From an uncultured Clostridia bacterium (GTDB lineage Bacteria > Bacillota > Clostridia > Oscillospirales > Acutalibacteraceae), in assembly GCA_947630835.1 (NCBI GenBank), contig CANRIZ010000009.1:20156-84155 (forward strand): DNA of 64,000 nucleotides, in the 5' to 3' direction. Positions 33,321 to 41,040 of this stretch are shown piece after piece (position 1 is the first letter of the stretch; the number at the start of each line of letters is the position of its first letter). The notes beneath the pieces were generated by a model. It searched no databases. It had not been told where the DNA came from and saw only the letters and a list, made by a program, of their open reading frames with translations. Both the position numbers and the translations under genes were made by a program.

Positions 33321-34778
33321 TTATTTTTCTTCCTGCGCTTGATTATTTATGTTGGAAGAATGTAATTTTTCGTAAATCGGTTCAAGTTTTGATTTTGTAA
33401 GCGGATAAGCAAATTTGTACAAAATGAAAATCAAAGTGTATGTAACTGCGGGAATGAGCGTGCAAACGCTTAATATACCTTCGCTTACGCCCTCAACGTA
33501 ACCCGAATTTGCCATTATCTCAACATCGTAGCCGACCTTGCCCAAAAGCATAAGCCCGCCGTAGTCGGCAACGGTTTGACCGAGCTTGCGGCAGAAGGTA
33601 TATACGGCGTAAATTGCGCTTTCGCTCTTGATTCCGGTTTTGTATTCCTGGTAATCTATAACGTCGGCAACTACCGCCCAGTTGGTTATGGAAACAAAAG
33701 AATAGCCGAAACCTATTATAAACAACAGCAGCATAAAGAGCCATGATTGATCTCTGCCGGGTTTGATAAGGAAGCAGATTATGGCGGCAAGAGCGGAAAA
33801 GAAGGCTCCGAATTCGCTTATTTCTTTCTTTCCGAATTTTTTGACAAGCTTTGGTACAAAGGGAATCATCAAAGCCATCGGAAGGTATTGCGCTATTGTT
33901 CCCAAAACGGACAGGCTTGTATTACAGAAATAATTTTTGTACAGATACTGGTTAAGAGAGGCAAACTGAAGCTGTCCGCTGATGAGTATGCCGGTAAGCG
34001 CAAGGGCGATAAAAGGTCTGCTTTTAAACATACCCGCATAAGTATCTTTTATATTCAGCTTGGGATTTGCCTGCGAGGGTACTCGCTCCTTGGTGGATTT
34101 AAAGCAGGCTAAATAAAATACTATAGCGCACGCCGCCATCGCAACGGCAAAGAGGAGCATACCGCGGGGATTAGCTTCGTTGTGAGTGTTGCCGTCGGGA
34201 GTTTTAACCTTAGTATATATTAAAAACGGAGCTATCAAAAGGGGAGCGGCGCCGCCTATTCCGCCGCCGATTGTTCTGAAGGTGGAAAGCAAAGTTCGCC
34301 CCTCGGGGTCGTCGGTTATTACGGACGCGAGCGAGCCGAAAGGCACGTTAATTCCGGTATAAAGCATACCGAAGGCTATGTATGTTACATACGCAAAGGC
34401 GAGTATAAGCCATTGACTGTCTGTAAACTGCCTTATGTTAAAAAAGCAAATAAGCTGCGATAAGGCAAGCGGAACGGCAATCCACTTAATATAAGAACGA
34501 TATTTGCCGTCTTTGTTGGGACGTTTCTTAGCAACAATAGTTCCCCACATAGGGTCGTTTACCGCGTCCCAAAGCCTTGTGATAAGAAAAAGATGAGCGA
34601 CTTTATCGGTTGCGATTTTTAAAACGTCTGTATAAAATACTTTCAGAAAAGAGGAAATATAGGTAAGAACAAAAAGATTGCCCGCGTCGCCGAGCATATA
34701 ACCCATGCCCTCTTTTATGCCTATTTTGTTAGGATTTTCGTTTTTTACAGCAGTATTTGCCTGTTTGTTTTCGGTCAC
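33321..34778 (-). CDS. GPH-family (MelB-type) sugar:cation symporter
   Basis: A 485-residue major-facilitator protein with about 12 membrane segments. It has the glycoside-pentoside-hexuronide family signs: an N-terminal YMLGDAGN segment, DAVNDPMWGTIV (cation site Asp), GFGYSFVSITNWAVVADVIDYQEYKTG split over helix 10 (the DxxDYxxxKTG block), and a cytoplasmic tail. It would import a glycoside or uronide with Na+ or H+. It lies upstream of the sulfatase-like gene in the same operon, so the two may handle one substrate. The sugar cannot be named. Confidence 0.92.
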   Translation of the reverse strand: MTENKQANTAVKNENPNKIGIKEGMGYMLGDAGNLFVLTYISSFLKVFYTDVLKIATDKVAHLFLITRLWDAVNDPMWGTIVAKKRPNKDGKYRSYIKWIAVPLALSQLICFFNIRQFTDSQWLILAFAYVTYIAFGMLYTGINVPFGSLASVITDDPEGRTLLSTFRTIGGGIGGAAPLLIAPFLIYTKVKTPDGNTHNEANPRGMLLFAVAMAACAIVFYLACFKSTKERVPSQANPKLNIKDTYAGMFKSRPFIALALTGILISGQLQFASLNQYLYKNYFCNTSLSVLGTIAQYLPMALMIPFVPKLVKKFGKKEISEFGAFFSALAAIICFLIKPGRDQSWLFMLLLFIIGFGYSFVSITNWAVVADVIDYQEYKTGIKSESAIYAVYTFCRKLGQTVADYGGLMLLGKVGYDVEIMANSGYVEGVSEGILSVCTLIPAVTYTLIFILYKFAYPLTKSKLEPIYEKLHSSNINNQAQEEK

Positions 34779-34917
34779 AAAAATACCTCCCGTTTATATA
34801 TAAATTCAGTATAACATAAATGAAAAATAAAAGCAAATACCAATGCGCTGTCTTAAAATAAATATTTTTGCATATTAAAGTCTTGCATAAATTCGGCAAA
34901 TAAATGAATTTCCGCTA

Positions 34918-34946
34918 TTGACTTTACGGGAAAATTTCTATATAAT
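34918..34946 (+). promoter_or_regulatory. Promoter of tRNA-Leu(UAA)
   Basis: TTGACT (34918-34923), 17-base spacer, TATAAT (34941-34946), 20 bases before the tRNA. Confidence 0.8.
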
Positions 34947-34965
34947 ATTAAAGCAATTCGGATAT

Positions 34966-35052
34966 GCTGGTGTGGCGAAATCGGCAGACGCAAGGGACTT
35001 AAAATCCCTCGGTAGAAATACCGTACCGGTTCAAGTCCGGTCACCAGCACCA
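34966..35052 (+). tRNA. tRNA-Leu (anticodon UAA)
   Basis: An 87-base class II tRNA: acceptor GCTGGTG/CACCAGC, D arm, anticodon stem AGGGA/TCCCT with loop CTTAAAA (anticodon TAA), a long variable arm CGGTAGAAATACCG, T arm ACCGG TTCAAGT CCGGT, and encoded CCA. A CGGCAAGGCCCGC...GCCTTTGCCG hairpin with Ts follows as a likely terminator at about 35058-35090. Confidence 0.96.
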
Positions 35053-35106
35053 AAAATCGGCAAGGCCCGCGGCGGCTTTGCCGATTTTTGCAAATTGAGA
35101 AGTATT

Positions 35107-36138
35107 TTAAAAGCATTTTTTGCATTTTTGACTTTTACAGCTTTCTGTCTGCCCGCATTTATAGCAAAGCTCGTTTTCGCACACGCCTTCATTTTCAAAC
35201 TCTTTAATGTTTTCGACCGTAATTTCGGCTATATTATTGAGCGCTTCCTCCGTAAGGTACGCCTGATGCGAGGTTACGAGAACATTAGGCATTGTAATCA
35301 GCCTTGCAAGGGTGTCGTCGTCTATAATATGGCCCGAATAATCGTTATAGAATATATCGGACTCCTCCTCGTAAACGTCAAGGCAGGCAGCGCCTATTTT
35401 CCGCTCCTTTATACCGTCAAGCAGGGCTTCGGAATCAATAATCGCGCCTCTCGAAGTATTTAATATGATTACGCCTTTTTTCAGCTTATCTATACTGTCT
35501 TTGTTAATAAGATGGAAACTGTCCTCATTAAGCGGACAATGGAAGGAGATTATATCGCTCTTTTCAAAAAGCGTATCGAGCCTCTGAACGTAATTAATTC
35601 CGCTGTTTAATTGCGGGTACTTGTCGTACGCTATTACATTTAAACCGAAGCCGTTGCATATATCAATAAAAACCTTGCCGATTTTTCCCGTGCCGACCAC
35701 CCCCATGGTTTTACCGTGCAGGTCAAAGCCTTTTAATCCGTTGAGTGAAAAATTAAAATCCTTTGTTCTGTTGTAAGCCTTGTGTATTCTTCTGACGCTT
35801 GTCAAAAGCATAGCTATGGTGTGTTCGGCAACCGCATACGGCGAGTAAGCCGGAACGTGAAAAACGTGTGTTTTTTTATAGGCATATTCAACGTCCACAT
35901 TATTGTATCCGGCACAGCGCAGGGCTATAAATTTTACTCCCGTTTCAAAAAGAGCGTCGATTACCTTTGCGTTCGCCGTGTCGTTTACAAAAATACAAAC
36001 GCCGTCAAAACCGTTGGCGAGCTTAACGGTATCTTCGTTCAGCTTAGCTTCAAAAAATTTAATTTGAAAACTGTCGCTTATGTGCTTTTCAAAAGTTTCT
36101 ATGTCGTACTGCTTGGCGTCAAAAAGCGCAAGCTTCAT
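35107..36138 (-). CDS. D-lactate dehydrogenase-type 2-hydroxyacid dehydrogenase with Cys-rich tail
   Basis: A 343-residue member of the D-2-hydroxyacid dehydrogenase family closest in pattern to fermentative LdhA: LRCAGYNNVD (substrate loop), AYSPYAVAEHT, NAD-binding GVVGTGKIG, the Arg in NTSRGAIID, the Glu in LDVYEEE and the catalytic His in TSHQAYLT. It would reduce pyruvate to D-lactate. Odd feature: after the normal end of the domain (about residue 316) there is an extension with seven Cys, NELCYKCGQTESCKSQ followed by KCKKCF. It resembles a metal-binding knuckle and is absent from standard LdhA. It is transcribed away from the MBL gene. Confidence 0.92.
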   Translation of the reverse strand: MKLALFDAKQYDIETFEKHISDSFQIKFFEAKLNEDTVKLANGFDGVCIFVNDTANAKVIDALFETGVKFIALRCAGYNNVDVEYAYKKTHVFHVPAYSPYAVAEHTIAMLLTSVRRIHKAYNRTKDFNFSLNGLKGFDLHGKTMGVVGTGKIGKVFIDICNGFGLNVIAYDKYPQLNSGINYVQRLDTLFEKSDIISFHCPLNEDSFHLINKDSIDKLKKGVIILNTSRGAIIDSEALLDGIKERKIGAACLDVYEEESDIFYNDYSGHIIDDDTLARLITMPNVLVTSHQAYLTEEALNNIAEITVENIKEFENEGVCENELCYKCGQTESCKSQKCKKCF

Positions 36139-36217
36139 ATTATCACCCCGTTTTTGTTTACTTATATTTTGCCAAAAACGAACGGAAAAATAAATTTTAA
36201 TAATTTTTCTTTTAATA

Positions 36218-36245
36218 TTGAAACTTGCAAAGAAAGAAGTATAAT
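36218..36245 (+). promoter_or_regulatory. Promoter of the MBL/CooT gene group
   Basis: TTGAAA (36218-36223), 16-base spacer, TATAAT (36240-36245), 33 bases before the MBL start codon. Confidence 0.65.
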
Positions 36246-36277
36246 ATAATTATCAATAAATACAGGGGTGTGCGGAT

Positions 36278-37129
36278 ATGAAAATCAAATATCTCGGTAC
36301 TGCCGCCGCAGAGGGTACGCCCGCCCTTTTTTGCAGCTGTGAAATTTGCGAAAAGGCAAGAAGGCTCGGCGGCAAAAACATCAGAACCCGCTCCCAAACT
36401 CTGATTAACGACGATTTACTTATCGACTTTCCTGCCGATACTTACATGCACGTTTTGGATTACGGGCTTGATTTGCGCAAAATTAAAACTCTTCTTATAA
36501 CGCACGGGCACGACGACCATTTTTATCCTTTTGATTTGGTTTACCGCTGTTCGCCCGTGTATGCCGTTTTTCCCGATAACGGTTTTTCCAAAAAGCCTCT
36601 CGAGCTTTACCTTACAAGAAATTCGGGCAAAATTATGCGCCCGTATTTTAAAAAGGAAAAGGTAAAAAGAGATAAAAACGCAATAAATATTAATTATATT
36701 AAAAAATTTAAAAGCTTTGTTTCAAACGGATATACGGTTACTCCGCTAAGGGCGAGCCATGCAAAATTCCTCGACCCCGTAATTTACATAATTCAAAAGG
36801 ATAATAAGGCCGTTTTGTATGCCCACGACAGCGGATATTTTCCCGAAGACAGTTGGAATTATATCAGGCAAAGCAAAATTGTTTTTGACTTTGTTTCGCT
36901 TGACTGCACTTCTACTCTTAAAGACGAGGCTTACGAGTACCATATGGGACTTAAGGCGTGTTGTGACGTTAAATCAAGGCTGATAAAAGAGGGCGGCGCA
37001 AACAAAAACACAATTTTCTTTGTCAATCATTTTTCGCATAACGGCAAAACGGTTTACGACGATTTAAAGCCTTTGGCAGAGCAATACGGCTTTAACGTAT
37101 CCTATGACGGACTTGAAATTGAATTTTAA
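36278..37129 (+). CDS. Metallo-beta-lactamase-fold hydrolase (PhnP-like)
   Basis: A 283-residue MBL-fold protein. The opening KIKYLGTAAAEGTPALFCSC with EICEKAR resembles the PhnP branch, where a CxCxxC-type cluster binds structural zinc. The active-site metal motif THGHDDH is intact, and the downstream ligands SHAK.., AHDSGYF and NHFSH are visible. PhnP is a cyclic phosphodiesterase; the substrate here is unknown and no phosphonate genes are nearby. TGTGCGGAT lies before the ATG. Confidence 0.88.
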   Translation: MKIKYLGTAAAEGTPALFCSCEICEKARRLGGKNIRTRSQTLINDDLLIDFPADTYMHVLDYGLDLRKIKTLLITHGHDDHFYPFDLVYRCSPVYAVFPDNGFSKKPLELYLTRNSGKIMRPYFKKEKVKRDKNAININYIKKFKSFVSNGYTVTPLRASHAKFLDPVIYIIQKDNKAVLYAHDSGYFPEDSWNYIRQSKIVFDFVSLDCTSTLKDEAYEYHMGLKACCDVKSRLIKEGGANKNTIFFVNHFSHNGKTVYDDLKPLAEQYGFNVSYDGLEIEF

Positions 37130-37147
37130 TTTTGGAGGGATATATAC

Positions 37148-37375
37148 TTGGAAAAAAATACGCATCAACATTCTCATTCCAACGCTTCACCCGAGGAAAC
37201 GCTTGCCTTACTTGAATATATGCTCGGGCATAACCGTCACCATGCGCAGGATTTGGAGAATTTGTCGGCAAATACGCACGGCGAAGCTTCACGGCTTATA
37301 AAATCGGCGGTGGCGGATTTTGAAAGCGGAAACGATAAGCTTGAAAAGGCTCTCAATATTTTAAAGGGGGAATAA
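37148..37375 (+). CDS. Small His-rich protein paired with CooT
   Basis: A 75-residue soluble, helical protein with a His-rich N-terminus (THQHSHSN) and a second His cluster (GHNRHHAQD), eight His in the first 33 residues. It starts at TTG 37148 with GGAGGG upstream. Its stop is 2 bases before the CooT start. The pairing with a nickel-binding CooT-family protein suggests metal (nickel or cobalt) binding, but I know no established function. The His content is seen directly; the metal role is inference. Confidence 0.75.
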   Translation: MEKNTHQHSHSNASPEETLALLEYMLGHNRHHAQDLENLSANTHGEASRLIKSAVADFESGNDKLEKALNILKGE

Positions 37376-37377
37376 AT

Positions 37378-37569
37378 ATGTGTCTTTCTTCCGTATATGA
37401 ATTAAACGGCGGCGGCAAAAGGTTGATTAAGGAAAATGTAGCGGCCGTTAAGGTGGAAAACGGAAAGGTAATTTTAATCAACATTTTGGGCGAAAAAACC
37501 GAAATTGAGGCTCAAATAGAAAAAATCGACCTTATGGAAAACTTTATTGTTTTGAGAAAACCCGCATAA
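37378..37569 (+). CDS. CooT-family nickel-binding protein
   Basis: A 63-residue protein with the family's hallmark start MCLSSVYEL, in which Cys2 takes part in nickel binding in the dimeric CooT of Rhodospirillum. The all-beta body (KENVAAVKVENGKVILINILGEK) is typical. AAGGGGGAA is the ribosome binding site. CooT proteins are found in many anaerobes without CO dehydrogenase operons, so the role here (general nickel handling) is open. Confidence 0.88.
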   Translation: MCLSSVYELNGGGKRLIKENVAAVKVENGKVILINILGEKTEIEAQIEKIDLMENFIVLRKPA

Positions 37570-37592
37570 ATTACATAAAAAGGGATGCTTTT

Positions 37593-38561
37593 ATGGAAAA
37601 TAAATTTAAATGGCTTTACGTCGGTTGCGGTAATATTGCTTCCCAAACCGCAAGAAGCATTGAAAAAGGCGAACATCAAATAGTTTCTGTTTACAGCAGG
37701 CGCTTCGATAAGGCCGAAGAGTTTGCTTCAAAGCACTCGGCAAGGGCCTTTTACAGCTTTGATGAAGCGTTAAAGTCCGATTTTGACGCCGTGTATATTG
37801 CAACGCCGCACACCTCCCACCTTGAATATACGCTCAAGGCTTTGGAAAACGGAAAAAGCGTTTTGTGCGAAAAATCCCTCGGCGTCAACTGCGCTCAGGT
37901 CGGCAAAATGATTGAAGAATCGCAAAAATGCAATACCTATCTTTGCGAGGCTATGTGGACTTGGTTTTCCGACGTTGCGCTTACGGTTAAAAAGTGGGTT
38001 TTAAGCGGCAGGCTCGGTAAAATTAAAAGCGCAAATTTAAGCTTTTGTATCCCCGGTATGTTTATGGATAAAAAATCAAGGGTTTTCAATCCTAATACCG
38101 CCGGCGGAGCGCTTTTGGACATTGCCGTTTATCCGATTACATATTGTTACAATCTTTTCGGCTTCCCCAAAGATATAATCTGTAAGGGTGAAATTAAAAA
38201 CGGCGTCGATTACAGCGACAGAATAACTTTGAAATATGACGGCTTCGAGTGTCATTTAAAATCCGATTTTTATCGCCTTGACGAAAAATGCGTCATTATC
38301 GGCGAGAACGGAAAAATCAGCGTGCCTATGTTCCATATGGGTTCGCTTGCAAAGCTTAAATCGGGGGACTCAAGCGAAACCTTCAGAGGAAAAACCGATT
38401 ATCTTACCGAATTTTCGAGGGCTGCCGAGGAAATAAGACAGGGTAAAAAGCAGTCCGATTACGTTCCGTTAAAAAATACGCTTGAATGTATGAAAATAAT
38501 GGACGAATGCAGAAAACAGATGAATTTGGTTTATCCGTTTGAAAAAGGCGAGGATTTTTAA
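37593..38561 (+). CDS. Gfo/Idh/MocA-family oxidoreductase
   Basis: A 322-residue NAD(P)-dependent sugar dehydrogenase-type protein. The Rossmann motif is YVGCGNIASQTA, followed by YIATPHTSH and the family's catalytic lysine block, which here reads CEKSLGVN instead of the usual EKP. The C-terminal part has GGALLDIAVYPI with the conserved Asp and His-equivalent region. The substrate is unknown. It is followed directly by a VOC gene whose ATG begins at the base after its stop, so the two are co-transcribed and may act on one compound. Confidence 0.9.
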   Translation: MENKFKWLYVGCGNIASQTARSIEKGEHQIVSVYSRRFDKAEEFASKHSARAFYSFDEALKSDFDAVYIATPHTSHLEYTLKALENGKSVLCEKSLGVNCAQVGKMIEESQKCNTYLCEAMWTWFSDVALTVKKWVLSGRLGKIKSANLSFCIPGMFMDKKSRVFNPNTAGGALLDIAVYPITYCYNLFGFPKDIICKGEIKNGVDYSDRITLKYDGFECHLKSDFYRLDEKCVIIGENGKISVPMFHMGSLAKLKSGDSSETFRGKTDYLTEFSRAAEEIRQGKKQSDYVPLKNTLECMKIMDECRKQMNLVYPFEKGEDF

Positions 38562-39050
38562 ATGAAAGTTAAACAGATAGGGCATTTGGCGTTTAACTGT
38601 AAAAGGCAGAAGGAAAGCGTTGCTTTTTACAGGGATATACTCGGATTTAAAGAGAAATTTACGCTCAAATATTATGACTTTGTTACTATAGTAAAAAATT
38701 CGGGAGTTAAGCTCCCCGGCATTGCTTACAAATATCTTGAAAAAAGAGGCGATAACCCTTGGATTACATATTTGGAAGCAGGGGAGGGCGTATTTATTGA
38801 ATTATTCGACCAGTTGGGCGCGTTTGTAATGAACAGGCCCGCTTTTTTCCATAATAACTATCAGCACTTTGCGATAATCGTTGAGGATATAAACGAAACA
38901 AAGCGAGAGCTTATTGAAAAGGACGTAAAAATCGACAGCGATATTTCTTTAGGACCTGACAATACTTATCAAATGTGGATACACGACCCCGACGGCAATA
39001 AAATCGAAATAATGCAATATACCGAAAATTCATTGCAGCTTAAATCATAA
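38562..39050 (+). CDS. VOC-superfamily (glyoxalase-like) protein
   Basis: A 162-residue two-module vicinal-oxygen-chelate protein: IGHLAFNCKRQKESVAFYRDILG begins the first module and NYQHFAIIVEDINETKREL the second. The closing IHDPDGNKIEIMQY is the usual metal-ligand Glu motif. Such proteins are epimerases, isomerases, lyases or dioxygenases, so the reaction cannot be told. It abuts the preceding Gfo/Idh/MocA gene without a gap. Confidence 0.88.
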   Translation: MKVKQIGHLAFNCKRQKESVAFYRDILGFKEKFTLKYYDFVTIVKNSGVKLPGIAYKYLEKRGDNPWITYLEAGEGVFIELFDQLGAFVMNRPAFFHNNYQHFAIIVEDINETKRELIEKDVKIDSDISLGPDNTYQMWIHDPDGNKIEIMQYTENSLQLKS

Positions 39051-39136
39051 ACTTTTTAAAAATTGTTGTTTCTTGATTTTTGTTATAATATTTGCTATTA
39101 TTTATCTAAAAATTTTTAATATACAGGAGAAAAATT

Positions 39137-40669
39137 ATGAACGCTTCATTCAAAAAAGTTTTTTCCGTTCTTTTATGCTTTAGTATTCTGGCGACTCTTA
39201 TGGCGCCTGCTGTTTCGGCGGCTCCCGCGGCCGACGTTACCGATATAAGCGTTGAGGGAACGCAGGGCAACGACGGTTGGTACACAAGCGACGTAACTCT
39301 TACGCCTGTTGCACCGGGCAGTTTGATTTCCTCAAACGGTTCGGACTGGCAACAGTCGATTGTCGTAAAAGGCGACCGCACAAGTCCGTTTACTTATTAT
39401 TTAAAGGACGCGGACGGTCAGGAATCGGGCGCTGAAAAAATCACTTTAAAAATTGATAAAACAGCTCCCCGTATTCGTTCCGGCTCGGCATTTAAAGACG
39501 GCGGCATTTACTGCAAAACAGTAAGCGGCGGCATTGTTGAGGAGTATTTTGATAAAATACTTGTAGACGGCGAACCTATCAGATATACTCAAGATGATTA
39601 TGATGAGATAAAGTATTACTTTACAATAAATACTGCCGGTTCTCATACTGTTGAAGTATATGACAAGGCAGGCAATGTGCTTACCGCCAATATCACTGTA
39701 AACGAAGACCATGTTTACGGCGATTTGGTTCAGACCAAAGCGCCGAGCTGTACCGTAAGGGGTAATTGGGAAAAGCAGTGCATTTACTGTATTCATAAGG
39801 TTATAATTTCTTCTACCGACGCAGAAATGGATCAGCTCCACGACTGGAACGAGCCCACATTTGAATGGGCGGAGGACGGTTCTTCCGCAACCGCGTCTTT
39901 CACCTGCAACAATTCGGAGCTTCACGCAAAAACCTTAGATGCGGAAATCACTTCGGAGGTTGTTACGCCGGCTACCTGCGTAGAACCCGGCGAAACCAAA
40001 TACACCGCAACTGTTGAATTACAGGGTCAAACCTATACCGACGAAAAGATAATAAAGGATATTCCCATTTCCGCGGAACACGCATGGGAAGAACCTCAAT
40101 TTGTTTGGGCAAACGACGGTTCCTTGGCTTATGCCGAATTTGTATGCGGCAACAGCTCGGAGCATAACAAAAGCGTTGTCGCAGAAGTAACTTCCGAGGT
40201 CGTTAAGGCGGCTACCTGCACCGAACCCGGCGAAACAAAATATACCGCAACTGTCGAAATGCAGGGTCAAACCTATACCGACGTAAAGATAATAAAGGAT
40301 ATTCCCGCTATCGCTCACAGTCTTACAAAGGTAGACGCTACACAGGCAAGCGAAACCAAAGAGGGCAATATAGAGTATTATATTTGCGGCGATTGTAAAA
40401 AAGCATTCCTTGACGCCGAGGGTAAAACCGAAATTAGCTTGGAAGACACCGTATTGCCTAAGGTTGAAGTAAAGGTAGTTAAAGGCGATGCAAACGCAGA
40501 CGGCAAAGTAGGCATTGTTGACGCAAAGCTTGTTTTAAAATATGTCGCCCAAATGCAGACGTTAAGCGATAAAGAATATAAAGCCGCCGATATGAACAAC
40601 GACGGAAACGTAACGGTTGTCGACGCTAAGCTTATTCTTAAATTAATTGCCGGTATAAATAACGCATAA
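39137..40669 (+). CDS. Secreted repeat protein with C-terminal type I dockerin
   Basis: A 510-residue exported protein. A signal peptide (about residues 1-29, ending AVSAA) is followed by an Ig-like region ending KIDKTAP, a Cys-containing module, two tandem 80-residue repeats (HDWNEPTFEW... / HAWEEPQFVW...), a third weaker module, and two dockerin calcium-binding repeats at the end (GDANADGKVGIVDAKLVLKYV and ADMNNDGNVTVVDAKLILKL). Dockerins dock to cohesins, so the protein should be part of a cellulosome-like or surface complex. No catalytic domain is visible; an adhesin or scaffold role is possible. Cohesin genes are not in the window. Confidence 0.9.
   Translation: MNASFKKVFSVLLCFSILATLMAPAVSAAPAADVTDISVEGTQGNDGWYTSDVTLTPVAPGSLISSNGSDWQQSIVVKGDRTSPFTYYLKDADGQESGAEKITLKIDKTAPRIRSGSAFKDGGIYCKTVSGGIVEEYFDKILVDGEPIRYTQDDYDEIKYYFTINTAGSHTVEVYDKAGNVLTANITVNEDHVYGDLVQTKAPSCTVRGNWEKQCIYCIHKVIISSTDAEMDQLHDWNEPTFEWAEDGSSATASFTCNNSELHAKTLDAEITSEVVTPATCVEPGETKYTATVELQGQTYTDEKIIKDIPISAEHAWEEPQFVWANDGSLAYAEFVCGNSSEHNKSVVAEVTSEVVKAATCTEPGETKYTATVEMQGQTYTDVKIIKDIPAIAHSLTKVDATQASETKEGNIEYYICGDCKKAFLDAEGKTEISLEDTVLPKVEVKVVKGDANADGKVGIVDAKLVLKYVAQMQTLSDKEYKAADMNNDGNVTVVDAKLILKLIAGINNA
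39839..40318 (+). repeat. Tandem 240-bp coding repeat in the dockerin protein
   Basis: Two consecutive units, 39839-40078 and 40079-40318, exactly 240 bp (80 codons) each. The second half of each unit is nearly identical at the DNA level (GAACCCGGCGAAAC, CAGGGTCAAACCTATACCGA, ATAATAAAGGATATTCCC), while the first half has diverged. Confidence 0.92.
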
Positions 40670-40754
40670 ATTAATATTTGTTATTTAAAATTTCAAATCG
40701 GCTTTTAATTAAAACGTATAAGAAAAAAGACAAAAAGCAAATACATTTAACATC

Positions 40755-40791
40755 AAAAACGGCAAAGCTCGTAAGAGACTTGCCGTTTTTT
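40755..40791 (-). terminator. Terminator of tRNA-Leu(UAG), usable on both strands
   Basis: AAACGGCAA/TTGCCGTTT stem with A and T tracts on either side, adjacent to the 3' end of the minus-strand tRNA. Read forward it could also end the dockerin transcript. Confidence 0.88.
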
Positions 40792-40875
40792 GGTGCAGGT
40801 AACAGGACTTGAACCTGCAAGTCTTTCGACACCGGATCCTAAATCCGGCGTGTTTGCCAATTTCACCATACCTGC
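40791..40875 (-). tRNA. tRNA-Leu (anticodon UAG)
   Basis: Read on the minus strand: acceptor GCAGGTA/TACCTGC, anticodon stem CCGGA/TCCGG around loop TTTAGGA (anticodon TAG), variable arm TGTCGAAAGACT, T arm with GGTTCAAGTCC, and encoded CCA. 85 bases, class II. The rest of the 371-base gap around it holds its promoter and terminator only. Confidence 0.96.
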
Positions 40876-40919
40876 ATAAGTTTAACGAAGCCGACGTTAT
40901 CTTTCGCCGCTTTTGCATA

Positions 40920-40948
40920 ATTATATCAAATTAAAATTTAAAATTCAA
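40920..40948 (-). promoter_or_regulatory. Promoter of tRNA-Leu(UAG)
   Basis: Minus strand TTGAAT (40943-40948), 17-base spacer, TATAAT (40920-40925), 45 bases before the tRNA. Confidence 0.65.
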
Positions 40949-41040
40949 TACATAACCGCTTTTTTTATTGTACTTTTATATGGACAAAAGGGGAGATTTG
41001 ATATAGAATATTTATATTAAATAAAAAGGGAGTTTGTAAT

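Noticed and set aside
39839..40318. CRISPR or mobile repeat.
   Set aside because: The 240-bp repeats are in frame, encode 80-residue protein modules and have no spacers.
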